Positions 23,552-35,128 of a DNA stretch of 64,000 nt are shown here, in pieces. The notes beneath the pieces were generated by a model. It was not told where the DNA came from and did no database searches. It saw only the letters and a program-made list of their open reading frames with translations. The position numbers and the translations under genes were made by a program. The DNA is from Leptodontidium sp. MPI-SDFR-AT-0119 (taxonomy: Eukaryota; Ascomycota; Leotiomycetes; Helotiales; Leptodontidiaceae): the NCBI GenBank assembly GCA_020726505.1, contig JAHLEZ010000008.1, positions 1,116,001-1,180,000 on the forward strand, written 5' to 3'. The first letter of the stretch is position 1. Each line of letters opens with the position of its first letter.

Positions 23552-24908
23552 TTGAGGTGAAGTCGGTGGGTTGAGCGACTTTTGATGGAGGGTGCGTGGG
23601 CGGGATATTGATGAATTGGCGTTTGGCGTGGGGAGTTTGGGGTGGAGGTTTGAAGGGAGAGCGAGTGGTTGGGAATGAATGAAATGTATACACGCGCAAT
23701 ACAGTACATGATTCAATCGAGATATCCTACATTCTTATAATCACACACACACAAACAAACACACTTTGCCTACTTTACCATTTCCTCACTTTCCATCCTC
23801 ATCTTTCTCCTCATCCATATCCATACATTTCAACGTCCGCGTCCACGAAATCCCATTGCACAAATCTTCAGCAATCTAGCCCAAATAGATGTTTTTGGCT
23901 TGGAATGTAATCTTACGTCTGCCTGTTTATTGCTCCAAGTAATCTCAACAATATCCGGTTTTCGGTACTGGTATTACAGGGACGGGATGATAGGTAAATA
24001 GATCGGAGATTCAAAAATAGTGAAGCGTTAGTGTGGTGTAGTGTGGTGTGGTTTTTGCAGAAAGAAACGATTCGGAGATAAATACTAAGTATGGGTGCTG
24101 GGTGGTGAAGGCATAAATAATGGATTGGTAGTAGGTAGGTATAGTGCATTCGACACATTTCGAGTCTTTGTAGATGTCAATTGAGTGAGCGGGCAATGGG
24201 TTACAAGGGGTATGTAGGTATGCTACTTGGTAAGTTACTTGCCAAGGCAAAGTATGTATGCGTGTATGCTTTCCCGGCGGAGTATTAGATGGGGAAATGG
24301 GGTTTAGATTAGCTGGGCCTTGGAAAGATGGCTGGAGAAGAGATGAAGATGGAGTGATGAAGAATTTGGAAATTGACGGATGAGGATAGCTGGGAGGGAG
24401 GTGTTTGGGTGATTTGACTTGACTTGACTTGGTGGAAGGGGATAATAGATACCCACCCATTCATGTGAGCTGGATGAAAGAGACATGAAGCCTGCTGACG
24501 GGAGGAGCAGTCGTTCATGGTGGCGTACGGTGGGAAGAAGGGGACGAGAATAAGGCCTGGAAACGAATTTGACGGAGTAACAGATAGACAGAGAGACTTG
24601 TGCACCGCACAGATTGACCTGGAATGACATTTGGTATATACAACCCACCACACCGCACCCCGTTCGTCTCCAGTTCTCCAACTCCCGCACGACTCGACTC
24701 GACTTGGCTTTGCTCCAGATATCCATCCATATTGATCCCTGAATACTGAGTTTCCCATCCATCTTGCAACGAAAGGTAATCGTGCCCGCACTCACTCCAG
24801 GCTCTCCACCCAACCCAGCAACAACCTGCCCCCTCAACATGACCTTCCCTCCTTCACTCCTCCAACCCAACCCCATCCGCCTCTCAAACCCCCCCTCATC
24901 CTTCAAAA
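23552..24908. other. Intergenic stretch, simple repeats only
   Basis: Between the convergent Gyp7-like gene and the small membrane protein gene. It has CACACACACAAACAAACACAC-type simple sequence near 23742-23762 and a short GACTT array near 24413-24430. An open frame at 24304-24906 (minus) has no recognisable content and is probably chance. Confidence 0.55.
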
Positions 24909-25178
24909 CTACCCACTAAAAATCAAATACGCCAACACAATCGGCCACGCCGTACTCATCACCACGGCCGCAATCACACTGGCGGCACTCAACGATCTAT
25001 CACCCCTCGGGCCCCTCCACCGATCAGCCAACATGCACGTCGACATGATCATGAACATCACGTATATGGAGCCGCCCCAGAGGATGGGGAGGCGGATCGC
25101 GAGGGTGTCGAAGTCGCCTGTGCTGAGGACGGCTTTGGATGTGTCGACTGGTTTGAGGTCGGAGAGGTTGGCGCCCAT
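24909..25178 (-). CDS. Small two-helix membrane protein, unknown
   Basis: A single exon encodes 89 residues starting MGANLSDLKPVDTSKAVLST. Two hydrophobic helices are clear: LPILWGGSIYVMFMIMSTCML and AASVIAAVVMSTAWPIVLAYLIF, joined by a charged loop, DRWRGPRGDRS. The size, the compact layout and the ATG with a clean upstream pyrimidine-rich leader make it a likely real gene. I do not recognise the family. It probably sits in an intracellular membrane with both termini on the same side. Confidence 0.6.
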   Translation of the reverse strand: MGANLSDLKPVDTSKAVLSTGDFDTLAIRLPILWGGSIYVMFMIMSTCMLADRWRGPRGDRSLSAASVIAAVVMSTAWPIVLAYLIFSG

Positions 25179-27232
25179 TTTGGATGGTTGTGTTGGGGGT
25201 TGGTGTTAGAGTGTGGTTGGGGGTGGGTTGAGTTTGGTGTGTGAGGTTGGTTGATTGATGATGGCGGTCAACAAGTGAGCGAGGGAGTGACAGTTTTTGA
25301 AATTGAAATTTCCGTTCCTTGGTTGACCAGCAACGATATATTGATGTTGAGAGAGAAGAGAAGAGATTAAAATCGGCAACGACACCCAAAGAAAGTATAT
25401 CTGCAAGCAGAGTGGCGAAGAGAAGAGACGAGAGTGGCTGGACTGAACGGAAGTGAAGACGAAGGCGAAGGCAAGAGAAGAAAAGAAGAGAAGAGGAAGA
25501 AAGAAGAAGGGATCGCACGGAGTATATCAAACCCAAAACTCTTTGAATCCTACCTACCTCCTTGTCTAGCTTGGGGTCCGGGTCGGAGGAGACACGAAAC
25601 AAGCTGTCCACGGATTAGACTGACACCGGATGGCAGTCTGCTCCTCCTTACTGTACCTGTCTCCCTGGCAACTCGGGGCTCGAATCGAGATGAGATGGCA
25701 GGCTGATCTGACCTAACTGAACACGGCCTCCACCGTCGCATTGGAAAGCAGATCGGACGTCGCATGCGGCCAGTGACCCCCGCTGGCGGACGTCGTCCGA
25801 CAAAGCTTGTCTGAAGTTTAACGGGGGGAGGAAGGTGTGGCGCAGTGTCTTTTGGTGGGAGTCTGAGGGTTTTGAGACTCTGGTGGATATCTTGAGACGT
25901 GGCCAGGGGCTTGGGGGGCTCGGATGGTCGTTCTTCCAGGACTTGTTTGGGAGATAAGCGAGATCTGATGGATGGACGAGAGTGGACTTCTGGGCTGGAT
26001 CGTGAATCAAGAGGATATGATTGTCGTTCATTTTGTTGTGAATTAATCCCTTAATAGAATTACATTACTTGATTTGGTAGAGTATTTGACGAATAGTTCA
26101 CGAATTGGACAGGATTAAGGTTATTACCACCTCGATAAGGTTTTCCCAGTTTCGGGAAATCGGGGGCGGCGGCTCGATCGCCTCTCATCGTTAAGCGAGC
26201 TTGTAGACACCAACGCCAGCGCAGGGGTCTGAGACGGGAAACACCTCGCTAGGGTTTTGGATGACAGTGGGAGCTGTGAAGATTTCTTGGGACGGCATGT
26301 CTGGGCGTTAGATGTGACGGTCTGACGGGTCGGGAAACGAGATGAAGAAGGGAGGGGAGTGAGTGAAGTGTTTATGATGTGATGTGATGCCATGGACTGT
26401 GAGGGCAGAAAACGGATGATCTGAGAGTGAGCTCGTAAACGACGACCTTTTCAGTTCACTTTGAGGTCAGCTTTGCGATACCGGGCGCCTTGCTTCTGTG
26501 CTTGCTTCAGAAGTTGCAAAGTCAGGACAGTTGGAGTTCGTCACATCACGTGATATACAACCTGGGAATTTGGGGATTTGGGTGAGTTGATCAAGCGCAG
26601 TTCATGACAGCTTCTGAGAACTCCAGAGGAAGATTCAGGTGGAGGTTTTTAAGATATCGAATGCAGCGTAAGTTAAGAGACTGTACGATTTTTGGACACT
26701 GGGTGAGATCTGGCAACCCAAGGCTTATCTGAAACATTTCCCCCCTTTTCCCAAGTCCAAAAACCGAGGTGAAGCAGATGGTGCGAAGTTGGAGGATCGA
26801 ATTAACATTCAAAAGAGCAAAGTAGTCAAATAGTTTGGACAAATGGGTGACGGGCTGTTAGCCTAGGTGTGCAAGCTGCAGAGCTTTATTCAGATGTTTG
26901 GGCGAGAGGAAGGGTCCATGGCGGATACGCAGTGCAGAAAAGGGAGTTGATAAATAAATCAACAAATTATTGATCGATTAATTATAAAAACGGTATAGTG
27001 AGATAGGCAAACAGTTTAGTTGATGATATGCTTCGAGAGGATGCAGCTAACAGGCGATGGAATAGAGTTCGAGGAGAAGGTTACGCCTCTCGCTCGGACT
27101 CTCCTTTCTGGCTTAGCCAATCATGGACAAGTTCACCTCGATGATAACGAACTTCAATCCGGACGGCATGGACAACAGCACAACGAATGCTTCCTCTTCT
27201 ACTTCCTCCTCAATACCCAAACAATTTACATC
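25179..27232. other. Intergenic stretch, possible very small ORF
   Basis: About 2 kb between the divergent small-membrane-protein gene and a Zn2Cys6 regulator. Apart from a 35-codon frame at 26191-26298 (minus) nothing coding could be supported; a 127-codon frame at 25648-26031 has unlikely composition. Confidence 0.5.
26191..26298 (-). CDS. Possible 35-residue small ORF
   Basis: It starts with ATG at 26298 and reads MPSQEIFTAPTVIQNPSEVF, ending GVGVYKLA before TAA. The residue mix resembles real protein more than chance, but there is no homology I know and no intron. It could be an upstream ORF or a fragment. Confidence 0.2.
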   Translation of the reverse strand: MPSQEIFTAPTVIQNPSEVFPVSDPCAGVGVYKLA

Positions 27233-29111
27233 ATGACATCTCCTCAATCACCTCTCACGCTAGTCAGAGCAACACAACGCGCCCCTCGGAGCTGCATCAC
27301 ATGCGCGAAACGAAGAGTAAAGTGTGACAAGAACATCCCCTGCCAAGAATGTATCAGTCGAGGAATCGAGGCATCTTGCAAGAGGGAGACCGTGAAGGTT
27401 AAAGGCAAGATTCTATCAAGTAGGTAAGTCCAGCATACAATCCTTATCCTTTAACCCAAGTACTTCTCTTTACACACCCGCTGCGCCTTATGGTGCATGT
27501 ACTAATTACCTTCCAGCGAGAGATCTCTAAGTCAAGAAACACAATTATCGTACCAACAGCTTTTAGAAGAGAACCAGCGTCTCAAAGCTCAATTAGCAAA
27601 ACCTGCAATCTCACTTCCACGCAACGACAAGGGCTACGGAGTCGTGCGGAACATCACCGAGAGCTTTGAGCGGGATCTATTCGAGACTGTCAAACATCCA
27701 TCAAGGACATCTACCGTGTTATCAGAAACCGATATAGTCTGGCCAAGTGCGTCGTGCGCAGCTAGTATCATATCTTTTGCCCGAATCTGGACGTCGTGGA
27801 TCCACTGCGCTATTCATCACCCCACTTTTGAGGCAGAATGCGATGCTTTCTGGAGACTTGGACGGCATTTGCATGGGAATGAGGTGGAGAACTATCTTTG
27901 GTTGTCAATTTATTTCGGGATTCTTAGTGTGAGTAAAAGCAAATCCCAAGCAAGCTCATGCTGATTTTTGGAGTCCGCACTGTTGTTCATGGAGGAAGCT
28001 GAGGCTGTCGAGTCTGGGATTGCAGAAGGTAGGTCTACTTTCAGAAACTTGTGACTAGTAACTGATTTGAAATTTAGGAGAGGTCAGATTGAAACTTCTT
28101 CATTGGTATGATGCATCACTGTTCTACTTGCACAGAAGTGACTTCCTCCGCAACCACCATTTGCGGAGTGTCCAGGCCATCGCCATTTTGGGAATCGTAT
28201 TCAACAATGTCGGAGATTCTGATCTACATTACTCGCTGTGGGGTGCAGCTATCCGTATCGCCCAAGGCCTTAAGATGGGACTCGATAGGGAGAATGCAGA
28301 TGAAGATCCTATTCAACAACAAATCCGACGCAGACTATGGTGGACAATAGTCCTCTGCGAATGGCTTCCAGTACCCTACCGAACCCCATGCATCTTAGAA
28401 GCAGACTTCGACATTGAGCTACCGGCTTCACTCCACGATGACGAGTACCTAACTGGCAGACGAGACGGAACACCTCAGCCGACATTGATCGATTACCATA
28501 TCGCCATGAGCCAGATATCGATCCATTACCACCGTTTCCGCTTCGCTGTACGGCAGAGCAAGGGGTCTCTAGAGGATATCTTCCCACTAGTAATCGCCGC
28601 CGACGAATCCCTCGCGAGCTTCATAGAACAGTTACCGGAACATCTCCGTCCTGAGCAAGTCCAAACAACCCAAGTCAGCAGTCAATCCCTCGAAACGCCT
28701 CTTGACCCCTGGAAGGTCTGGCAGCGAGGAAATCTCTGCGTCGTCCTCCTCTACTACAGGATCGTCATCAATCGCGTCCTTCAAGATCAATGGATTCATG
28801 ACCCCGTCACCTTCGCACGCACTCGGTCGATCTGTCTCAGCTCGGCGCGGGGGATCATCGAAATGACGAAAGCGTACACGCACCCCGTCGCTCGACACAG
28901 GCCCTGGCCGATCAGCTTCCACCTCTTCTCTGCGGCCATCGTTCTGGTTGTCGAAGTGAGATTCCACCCTGGGGATAAGCGGGATGATTATATGAGCGAT
29001 ATCAGATCTTGTGTCGACTTCCTGAATGAGATCAAAGATCAGAGTACGGTGGCTTCGCGCGCTGTGGAGATTCTCGGGATGCAGATCCGAGATCTGGAGA
29101 CTAGGACTTGA
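27233..29111 (+). CDS. Zn2Cys6 transcription factor with leucine-zipper-like linker
   Basis: Exons 27233-27423, 27517-27928, 27974-28028 and 28078-29111 give about 563 residues; donors are GTAAGT, GTGAGT and GTAGGT, and phases agree. The cluster is C21-x2-C24-x6-C31-x5-C37-x2-C40-x8-C49 (SCITCAKRRVKC...IPCQEC). It is followed after the first splice by a coiled coil, YQQLLEENQRLKAQLAK, as in Gal4-type dimers. The fungal_trans domain spans roughly residues 150-450, with HPTFEAECDAFW, WGAAIRIAQGLKMGLDRE and RRRLWWTIVLCEWLPVPYRTPC. The start at 27233 is chosen because the upstream in-frame sequence is not protein-like. Targets are unknown; there is no obvious cluster partner next to it. Confidence 0.9.
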
Positions 29112-32100
29112 CTAATCAATGGTGTGCCTCTGTTAGTACAAACCATTAGATACAGGGTGTTTCAACGAGGGTTCTCTAACTTTTCTCTGCCAGGACGGAA
29201 CGGAACAGGTCGAGATTTGCATCTTCCCAGCATTTTGCACTTCCACGTGTATGCAGCGAGCCTATCGTAGAATGCCTCAAACTTCCTGCTGCTGGCATTT
29301 CTATTTGGAGAGCCATTCATTGCCTCAAAGTTAGCATGGAGGATCGTCGGGCCGTGGATGCATGAAGATGACGAGCAGTGACTCGGTGAGCTACCTCACA
29401 CCTGGACCAGTTGGAGAGCGTCATCGTCATCGAACCTCTCGAAATCCTCTCTGCATCAACAAAGGTGGAAGTAATCATCGCTGCAACACGAACATCTAAG
29501 CATCCCGACTGCTTCCAAAGCAGTTTGAAATCTTCCGACGGAAAGATTAATGGTCATTTGCATTCGGAAGGACAGATGGCATTCATTGCCTGCACCACCC
29601 CCTTCGACAAGTCCAACGAGTTGGGAGCGGAGCATCGTTGCTCCTGCCCCATTGAGGCCAAAGTCTTCGATGGCGTGTCACTGCATCCGGATGAGCGTTG
29701 AATTAGGCGCCTGCTTCATGGAGTTTAAAGAGTTTCTGGAGAGGGTAAAGTGGACAGGGAGCCTTTCGCTTCCACATCGCTCGAATCTTTATTACCTATT
29801 ATGGACAAGTCGATATCGATTTCATCTTGCAGCTAGAGGAAGACCAAGATCGAATCTATCAAAGCTCATGTAACGCGGAAGCGTAAGTTGCCGATACCAT
29901 CCAATCAACACCATATACGGCGCATGGGTGCGCTCAGGACGGCGGCGGCTTCGTTTCTCTCTGAAGCTACCTTTGATTGGCGGTGCGAATGATGGCGAGG
30001 ATAGGATCAGGAGGCACACCACATCAACGGAAGGACCTAAATCCAATCGAGACCTGCGAACCTCGCGTGTCCTAGCGATGGTATAACATCTTTCTGTGAC
30101 GTTGTCTTGCGGGGCTCGAAGAGTCAAACGCTCTTCTTTCTCTCCAGAGCATAAAGCCTAGACGATGGTCTGCGACTTGGGAAGCACTGGCTAGAAATTT
30201 GGAGGCAGAAGCCTCAGTCTAGCCGCCTTTTCATGACCTACATCTTGCTCGAATCTAGTGAGATCTGTCTCATAGAGCCGCAGGTTGCTCATTCTCGAGA
30301 TCCTGCAAGGTATATAAATAGAGGAAGAGAGAGAGAGAGACCAGCGTACAATCCATCGGGCCTCAAAAGTTAAAGCATGGCAGTTTGACTTTCCGTTCCT
30401 AGCACATTCCATCGCTTTCGGCTTCTTCAAATAGACCTTCCCACCCCTTGAACTCTACATGCTATGGTTACTGTGCTGCTTCTATGCATACTTATGAGTT
30501 TGTGTGGCACTCTTGCAACTGACGATGCGATGCTCGGCTGAACAAGCGAGGCAGTGTCTCGTTTGAGGGGGCTAAAGGGGCTGAATTTTGAGGCCGCCAA
30601 TGACAGGCGGGCTTGGATTCGTTGTGAATGCCCTCAGAAAACGCCTTCGGGATTGAGGCCGCCAATGATTTTGAACTTTTTGTGCGATCGATGGAAGTTT
30701 CCGCGGTCGTTGACAAGTATAGCTTCATTTTGAAGGAGGAAGTCGCTTAGTGTGGTGTTGCAAGCGTTTAGTCAGATTGACGTTCCCCTCGCTCCCACAC
30801 ATGCACCGGCTTGGCCATAGCGTTGGCATTGGGCACTGAATTGATTCAATTTCGTGCAGATGGCTCCTTGGCTATATTCTCTCAAGAGTGTCCTTCAATA
30901 TTGAAAGCAAGGTAAATCTTAGTCAGGAAGTCTCTGCTGACAAGTCATCCCAAAGCACTGGAGCTGTCCTGCTGTCAGCCGCCGGTACGGTAGAATACCC
31001 ACGACACTTACTCAATCATTCAAACTCAAGTCCATCTTTTCGACCCCAAGGTTACTCCGTGTCCATGCATAGTGGCTTGTGATATGTAATCAACGACAAC
31101 GCTTTCTCTCCACTGTAAGGCAACATGCGCTGACGTCCGTCCGTTTGGGGGTCAGCGGTAATCGAAAGTACTGTTTTTCCAACCAATCACTATTAGGAGA
31201 TTGTTGAAGTGTTGGTTTCGCTCAGATAAGTCCCGCAGATGCGTTTCATAACAATTGAAGCCGAATCTTCAAAAAAGCTTTCCTGTCGACTTTTTGATTA
31301 CGACCGAGACGATGTGCGGACGTACTTATCATCTTATTCAGGCCTTGGTACACTGATCCCCCAACGCTGATAACCCAGAGGCGCTCAGCCACTTCCCCTT
31401 TGGGAAAGTCTCGGATCCAATAGCACGACTGGTATCAAGATTTTGTCGTCCAGGGACAAGGGTGGTATCCCATCTACCTGTCCTCCCCAACAGCCTACCT
31501 ATTCGAAAATTGTCAGATATCTAACAGCCTGTTATACACCCTTGAGAGTGCATGCGATTCGAGAAAGGGGACATACTGAAGGTACCAACGCAGCGTCTTC
31601 TTTCTGAACTGTAGTGTTCCTAATGAGGGGCCTTAGAAGCATCAGAAGGGTGATAAATCTTTCGGGAGGGCTTGGCGCCAGAATCCTTCAAGTGTAAGAT
31701 GAACTTCAAATCCTTATATGAGCAAGTCTCGGTCCTTCAATCAGCAGCAGCAGCAGCAAGCGAGATCGTACCAGAGTTAAAGTGCATCTGGATTTGGGAC
31801 AGGTTGTGATTCATGTTTGTGGGAAGCTCAAGGGCGTCTGTCTGTCTTTATATTACTTGCTGGTGGTACTTAGGGTCTATACGGGGCGTACATGATATCA
31901 GTCTGTGGCTGTTACTGTTCAGTGATCAAGAGTACAAGATACCCCTGAATCAACCCGGTTAGTCAAACCTCCCATCTCATCCGTATATCCTCTTCGGAGC
32001 TACTTCTAACCAAGGAGGACAAAGCCGATTCAGTTGGGTGACGGTTATTGGGTCGTGGAAACAAGCTTAATTTCTCCATCCAAAAAGGGGAGTTGTGAAC

Positions 32101-32121
32101 ACCAGTCGGCAGTCGTCAATC
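29112..32121. other. Three-kilobase gap without a supported gene
   Basis: Open frames are short and mostly unconvincing. One plus-strand stretch at 29411-29697 (VIVIEPLEILSASTKVEVII...) looks protein-like but I cannot name it; it could be a gene relic. A purine simple repeat (GAGAGAGAGAGAG) lies near 30325-30340, a 16-base direct repeat at 30588 and 30653, and a CAG run near 31744-31757. Confidence 0.5.
30588..30668 (+). repeat. Pair of 16-base direct repeats
   Basis: TTGAGGCCGCCAATGA occurs at 30588-30603 and again at 30653-30668, 65 bases apart. No element boundaries are visible around them. Confidence 0.75.
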
Positions 32122-34473
32122 ATGGTTGCTCCAAACTCGAGCGCACCACGAGTGCCGGTAGCCTTCACAGCAGAAGCCACTTCTTCCGCTTCAGGAAGTC
32201 AGGGGCCGACAGTAACGTACGAGAACTTCTGCGCAGCGCATTCCAAGACACATGATATGACTGTGGGGTCAAGAGGAGTAGACGCCCAAGCTTCAGGACA
32301 GTCATCCGCATCCGCATCGGCATCAGCATCAACGGCAGCGCCAACGCCGGTTCCGAAAGGTCTACCGTTATGTTTTATCGATGAGCAGGAATTACGACAG
32401 CCGTCTAATACGAAATTACGGAGGGTTATCCGCTCGCATGCTAGACGAGACACGGATTTGAAGCGTAAACAACTCAACGCGGCCTTGAAAAGCAATTTAG
32501 AGACCCCTCGCACTATTCTTGGGAAGTTGACGCCAGCTACACTAGATACCGGGAGGCCAAAGCTATTGACAGCCAGACCAAGAAGCTTTGAATCAAGGAC
32601 GGCTGTCCAGCAGGGCCGTACAGTCTCGATCTCGGAGACTGCGTTGGGACTGCTGACAAGAAAATCAGGTAAGAAGTAATCTCAAGTTTTCAACGACCAA
32701 TAAACATATATTCCCCATGATCAACCTCCAGATGTCTTTATGTTCATTCAGTGCTGACATCCGTCCCCAGCACCAGGCAATGCAGGCAAAGAAAGAGCCA
32801 CTATCAGACAGTGCTGCGAGCTCAACCAGCGACTCCGATCTAGTTCAGCAGTAAATTGGCAAAGCCAGCCACTTCTTGGATCTCACCAACCCAGCGAATG
32901 GGGTAACAGCACACCATTTGGTTACCAATTCCTCAAAGAGGGAAACGACGAAACCATTGAGCAGCAACCATTTTATTTTGACTGCCCAACCTGCAGAGAC
33001 ATCGCTGCAACTAATCAGAACACTCATGTTTCCCAGCTCCTGAGGCGCTCTGCAAGTGATCCCGAGGTCTTGGATGTCGGCAACACACTTGTCGGTAGTT
33101 CGTGGCGCCAAGATCCATTTGATGTCCACAGTCTTCTACACAATCCTCGGATCTCACTTCTTCTGTCTTACTGTGAGTTGATTAGCACTGATGGATAACC
33201 ATACATGAATACTGATGTTCTGTCTGTCTTTAGATAATGAAGTCGTCAACACGGTCTGGGTGTGCAGCAAAAGTCTCTGGTCTTTTCAAACATCTACCCC
33301 AGCACTCCTTCACGCCACTATGTTGTACACAGCGTCGCATCTCCGGTTCCTGTCTGGCAACAGCGATTTCGACAAAGATGTCTTTCATCATAAAGGTATC
33401 TACCAAGGCTCTCTGCAAACCGATTTTCTGACCATCGTTCAGGGGAGACAATGCGAATCATAAATGCCAGCCTAGATGACCCAGCCGAACGAAGAAGCGA
33501 CCAAATCATCGGAGCTCTATCATCTCTCATTCTATTTGAAGTGCGCAATTCCCTGCAAGCCTCCAAATTCCAACGGCTTACAAAATCCAGGAGACATATG
33601 GATCAAATCAAGTAGCAGCGGTCCACCGACGCGGACTTAAGCAGCTGCTGCTGCTTCGGTATTCAAATTCCGGGGTAGAGATCCACAGACTGGTTCAACA
33701 TCTTCTGGTATAGTAAGCTCCCCTAGCCTCGTTGTAAGTAAGACATCTAACTGAATTCCCACAGTCCACAAGTCGACCCCGACGAACCCGAAGTCAGCGT
33801 CGACAGCACAGCCGAAATAGGACACGCAGGACGACTAACCGACCTCTCTCGCTCCGTAGCGAAGAACGCCGTACAAGGAACCATTCTAGGCCACGGCGTG
33901 ACGTCCGTCTATGTGTGGCTTACTAACACCGCTCAACGAGCTGGCAATCCTCTCACAGATCAAGAGAGTTATCCAGCGCTGAGGAATGATATCGAGGTCT
34001 ATCTCGCTTCGTTCCCGTCCCAGGAATTCCCTGCCTCGTCGTCAAGTGATCGAGCGTGGTTGATTGCGTCTATGATATACCTCCATACCATCCTCGTCAC
34101 GCCAGCTGAAGCATCGCCCCTACCTACGTCGGAAGAGGATCTCGTCATGCAGCTTAAGCGGACGATGGAGAAGCTACTCTCGAATCCGAATGGGTTCAGC
34201 TTTCCGTGCTCGATGCGGTTGTGGGTTATGATGATGGGTGGGTTGTATTCTCGATTCGATGATTTGGATTGGTTTGAGTGTATGGCTGGGAGTAGGCCGA
34301 GTGTTGAGGAGAGCGAGTGGTCGGATGCAAAGGTTTTGCTGAGGGATGTGAAATGGATTGAGCGTGGCGCGGAGGAGAAGTTGAGGGAGATGAGATTTAC
34401 GAAGGAGGATGAGGATGCGTGGAATCATCTTCAGGGGTTTTATGGTGACGAGGTATATAAGTGGAAAGTGTGA
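32122..34473 (+). CDS. Fungal-specific transcription factor-domain protein (PF11951-type) without zinc cluster
   Basis: Six exons, 32122-32668, 32771-33172, 33234-33395, 33443-33540, 33591-33712 and 33765-34473, keep phase throughout and give about 679 residues. The N-terminal 180 residues have no Zn2Cys6 cluster; instead a basic block, KLRRVIRSHARRDTDLKRKQ, follows an Ala/Ser repeat (SASASASASTAA). This RSHA-type block is usual in fungal proteins with the PF11951 domain. The C-terminal half carries HSLLHNPRISLLLSYYNE, TPALLHATMLYTASHLRF and QVAAVHRRGLKQL blocks of that domain. Possible roles are nuclear regulation or a regulator-derived function. The first ATG at 32122 fits; frames upstream use non-ATG codons. 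Confidence 0.8.
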
Positions 34474-35128
34474 ACTTTTAGGGTGTATATTTTTGATGGG
34501 GTTTGATTTGGTGAGGCGTTGGGTAGATGTGTTAAATTCATAGATTTCTTGTCTGCGTGATAAAATATATATGCTAACTTGCTGAGACCGCAGTATACTT
34601 GAGATCCATTTAATTTCGATATGATCAGGCCAGTTTTTCTGATGCTCGTAGAGGTCAGGTCAATACACCTTCTGATGAACTGTTAGGGTGAAAAGTGCTC
34701 GAAAATTCCGCCTTACTTGTGCCATTTCCGTAGAGGGATTTAAGATCTTAAAAATGTCATTTCAGTAAGGACCCGAAGCCCATACATTAACAGACGATCC
34801 ATCATGCTTCAGTTGAGGAAGGAGTGCACAGTGACAACAAGGGAGACATTTTCACGTGACATCGCCATCATTTTCTGTCTCCTTTGAAAGAGTTTTTCTC
34901 CTTCAAGATATACAGCATTCACCTACGCCTTATAAAATATAATGAAAATCGACTACTACAAGCCTGCAGATTGACTTTCCAGATACGGTGTTGTGGATAT
35001 AGGCACGTAGGTATCCAAGATTTCACATTTAGGCTTCCATTTAAAATATTACTTTGCCTTCCTATCATCCCCCGTTCATCACTCCAGCCTTCTAAACATC
35101 AACCAAAAATAAAAACAATAACGACTCG
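34474..35128. other. Intergenic stretch, no gene seen
   Basis: Spacer between the PF11951-type gene and the 2EXR gene. The last 250 bases are CT- and A-rich, as expected for a fungal promoter and leader. Confidence 0.6.

Noticed and set aside
24304..24906. 200-codon minus-strand frame directly behind the two-helix protein
   Set aside because: Different frame, odd composition and overlapping alternative frames of similar length; looks like GC-pattern chance.
25024..25611. 195-codon frame opposite and upstream of the two-helix protein
   Set aside because: The ATG-started 89-residue frame has clean helices; the longer one is a shifted shadow with Ser/His/Arg runs.
25648..26031. 127-codon minus-strand frame starting MNDNHILLIHD
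   Set aside because: After the first 30 residues it turns into Pro/Ser/Arg-rich nonsense without intron signals; not enough to call a gene.
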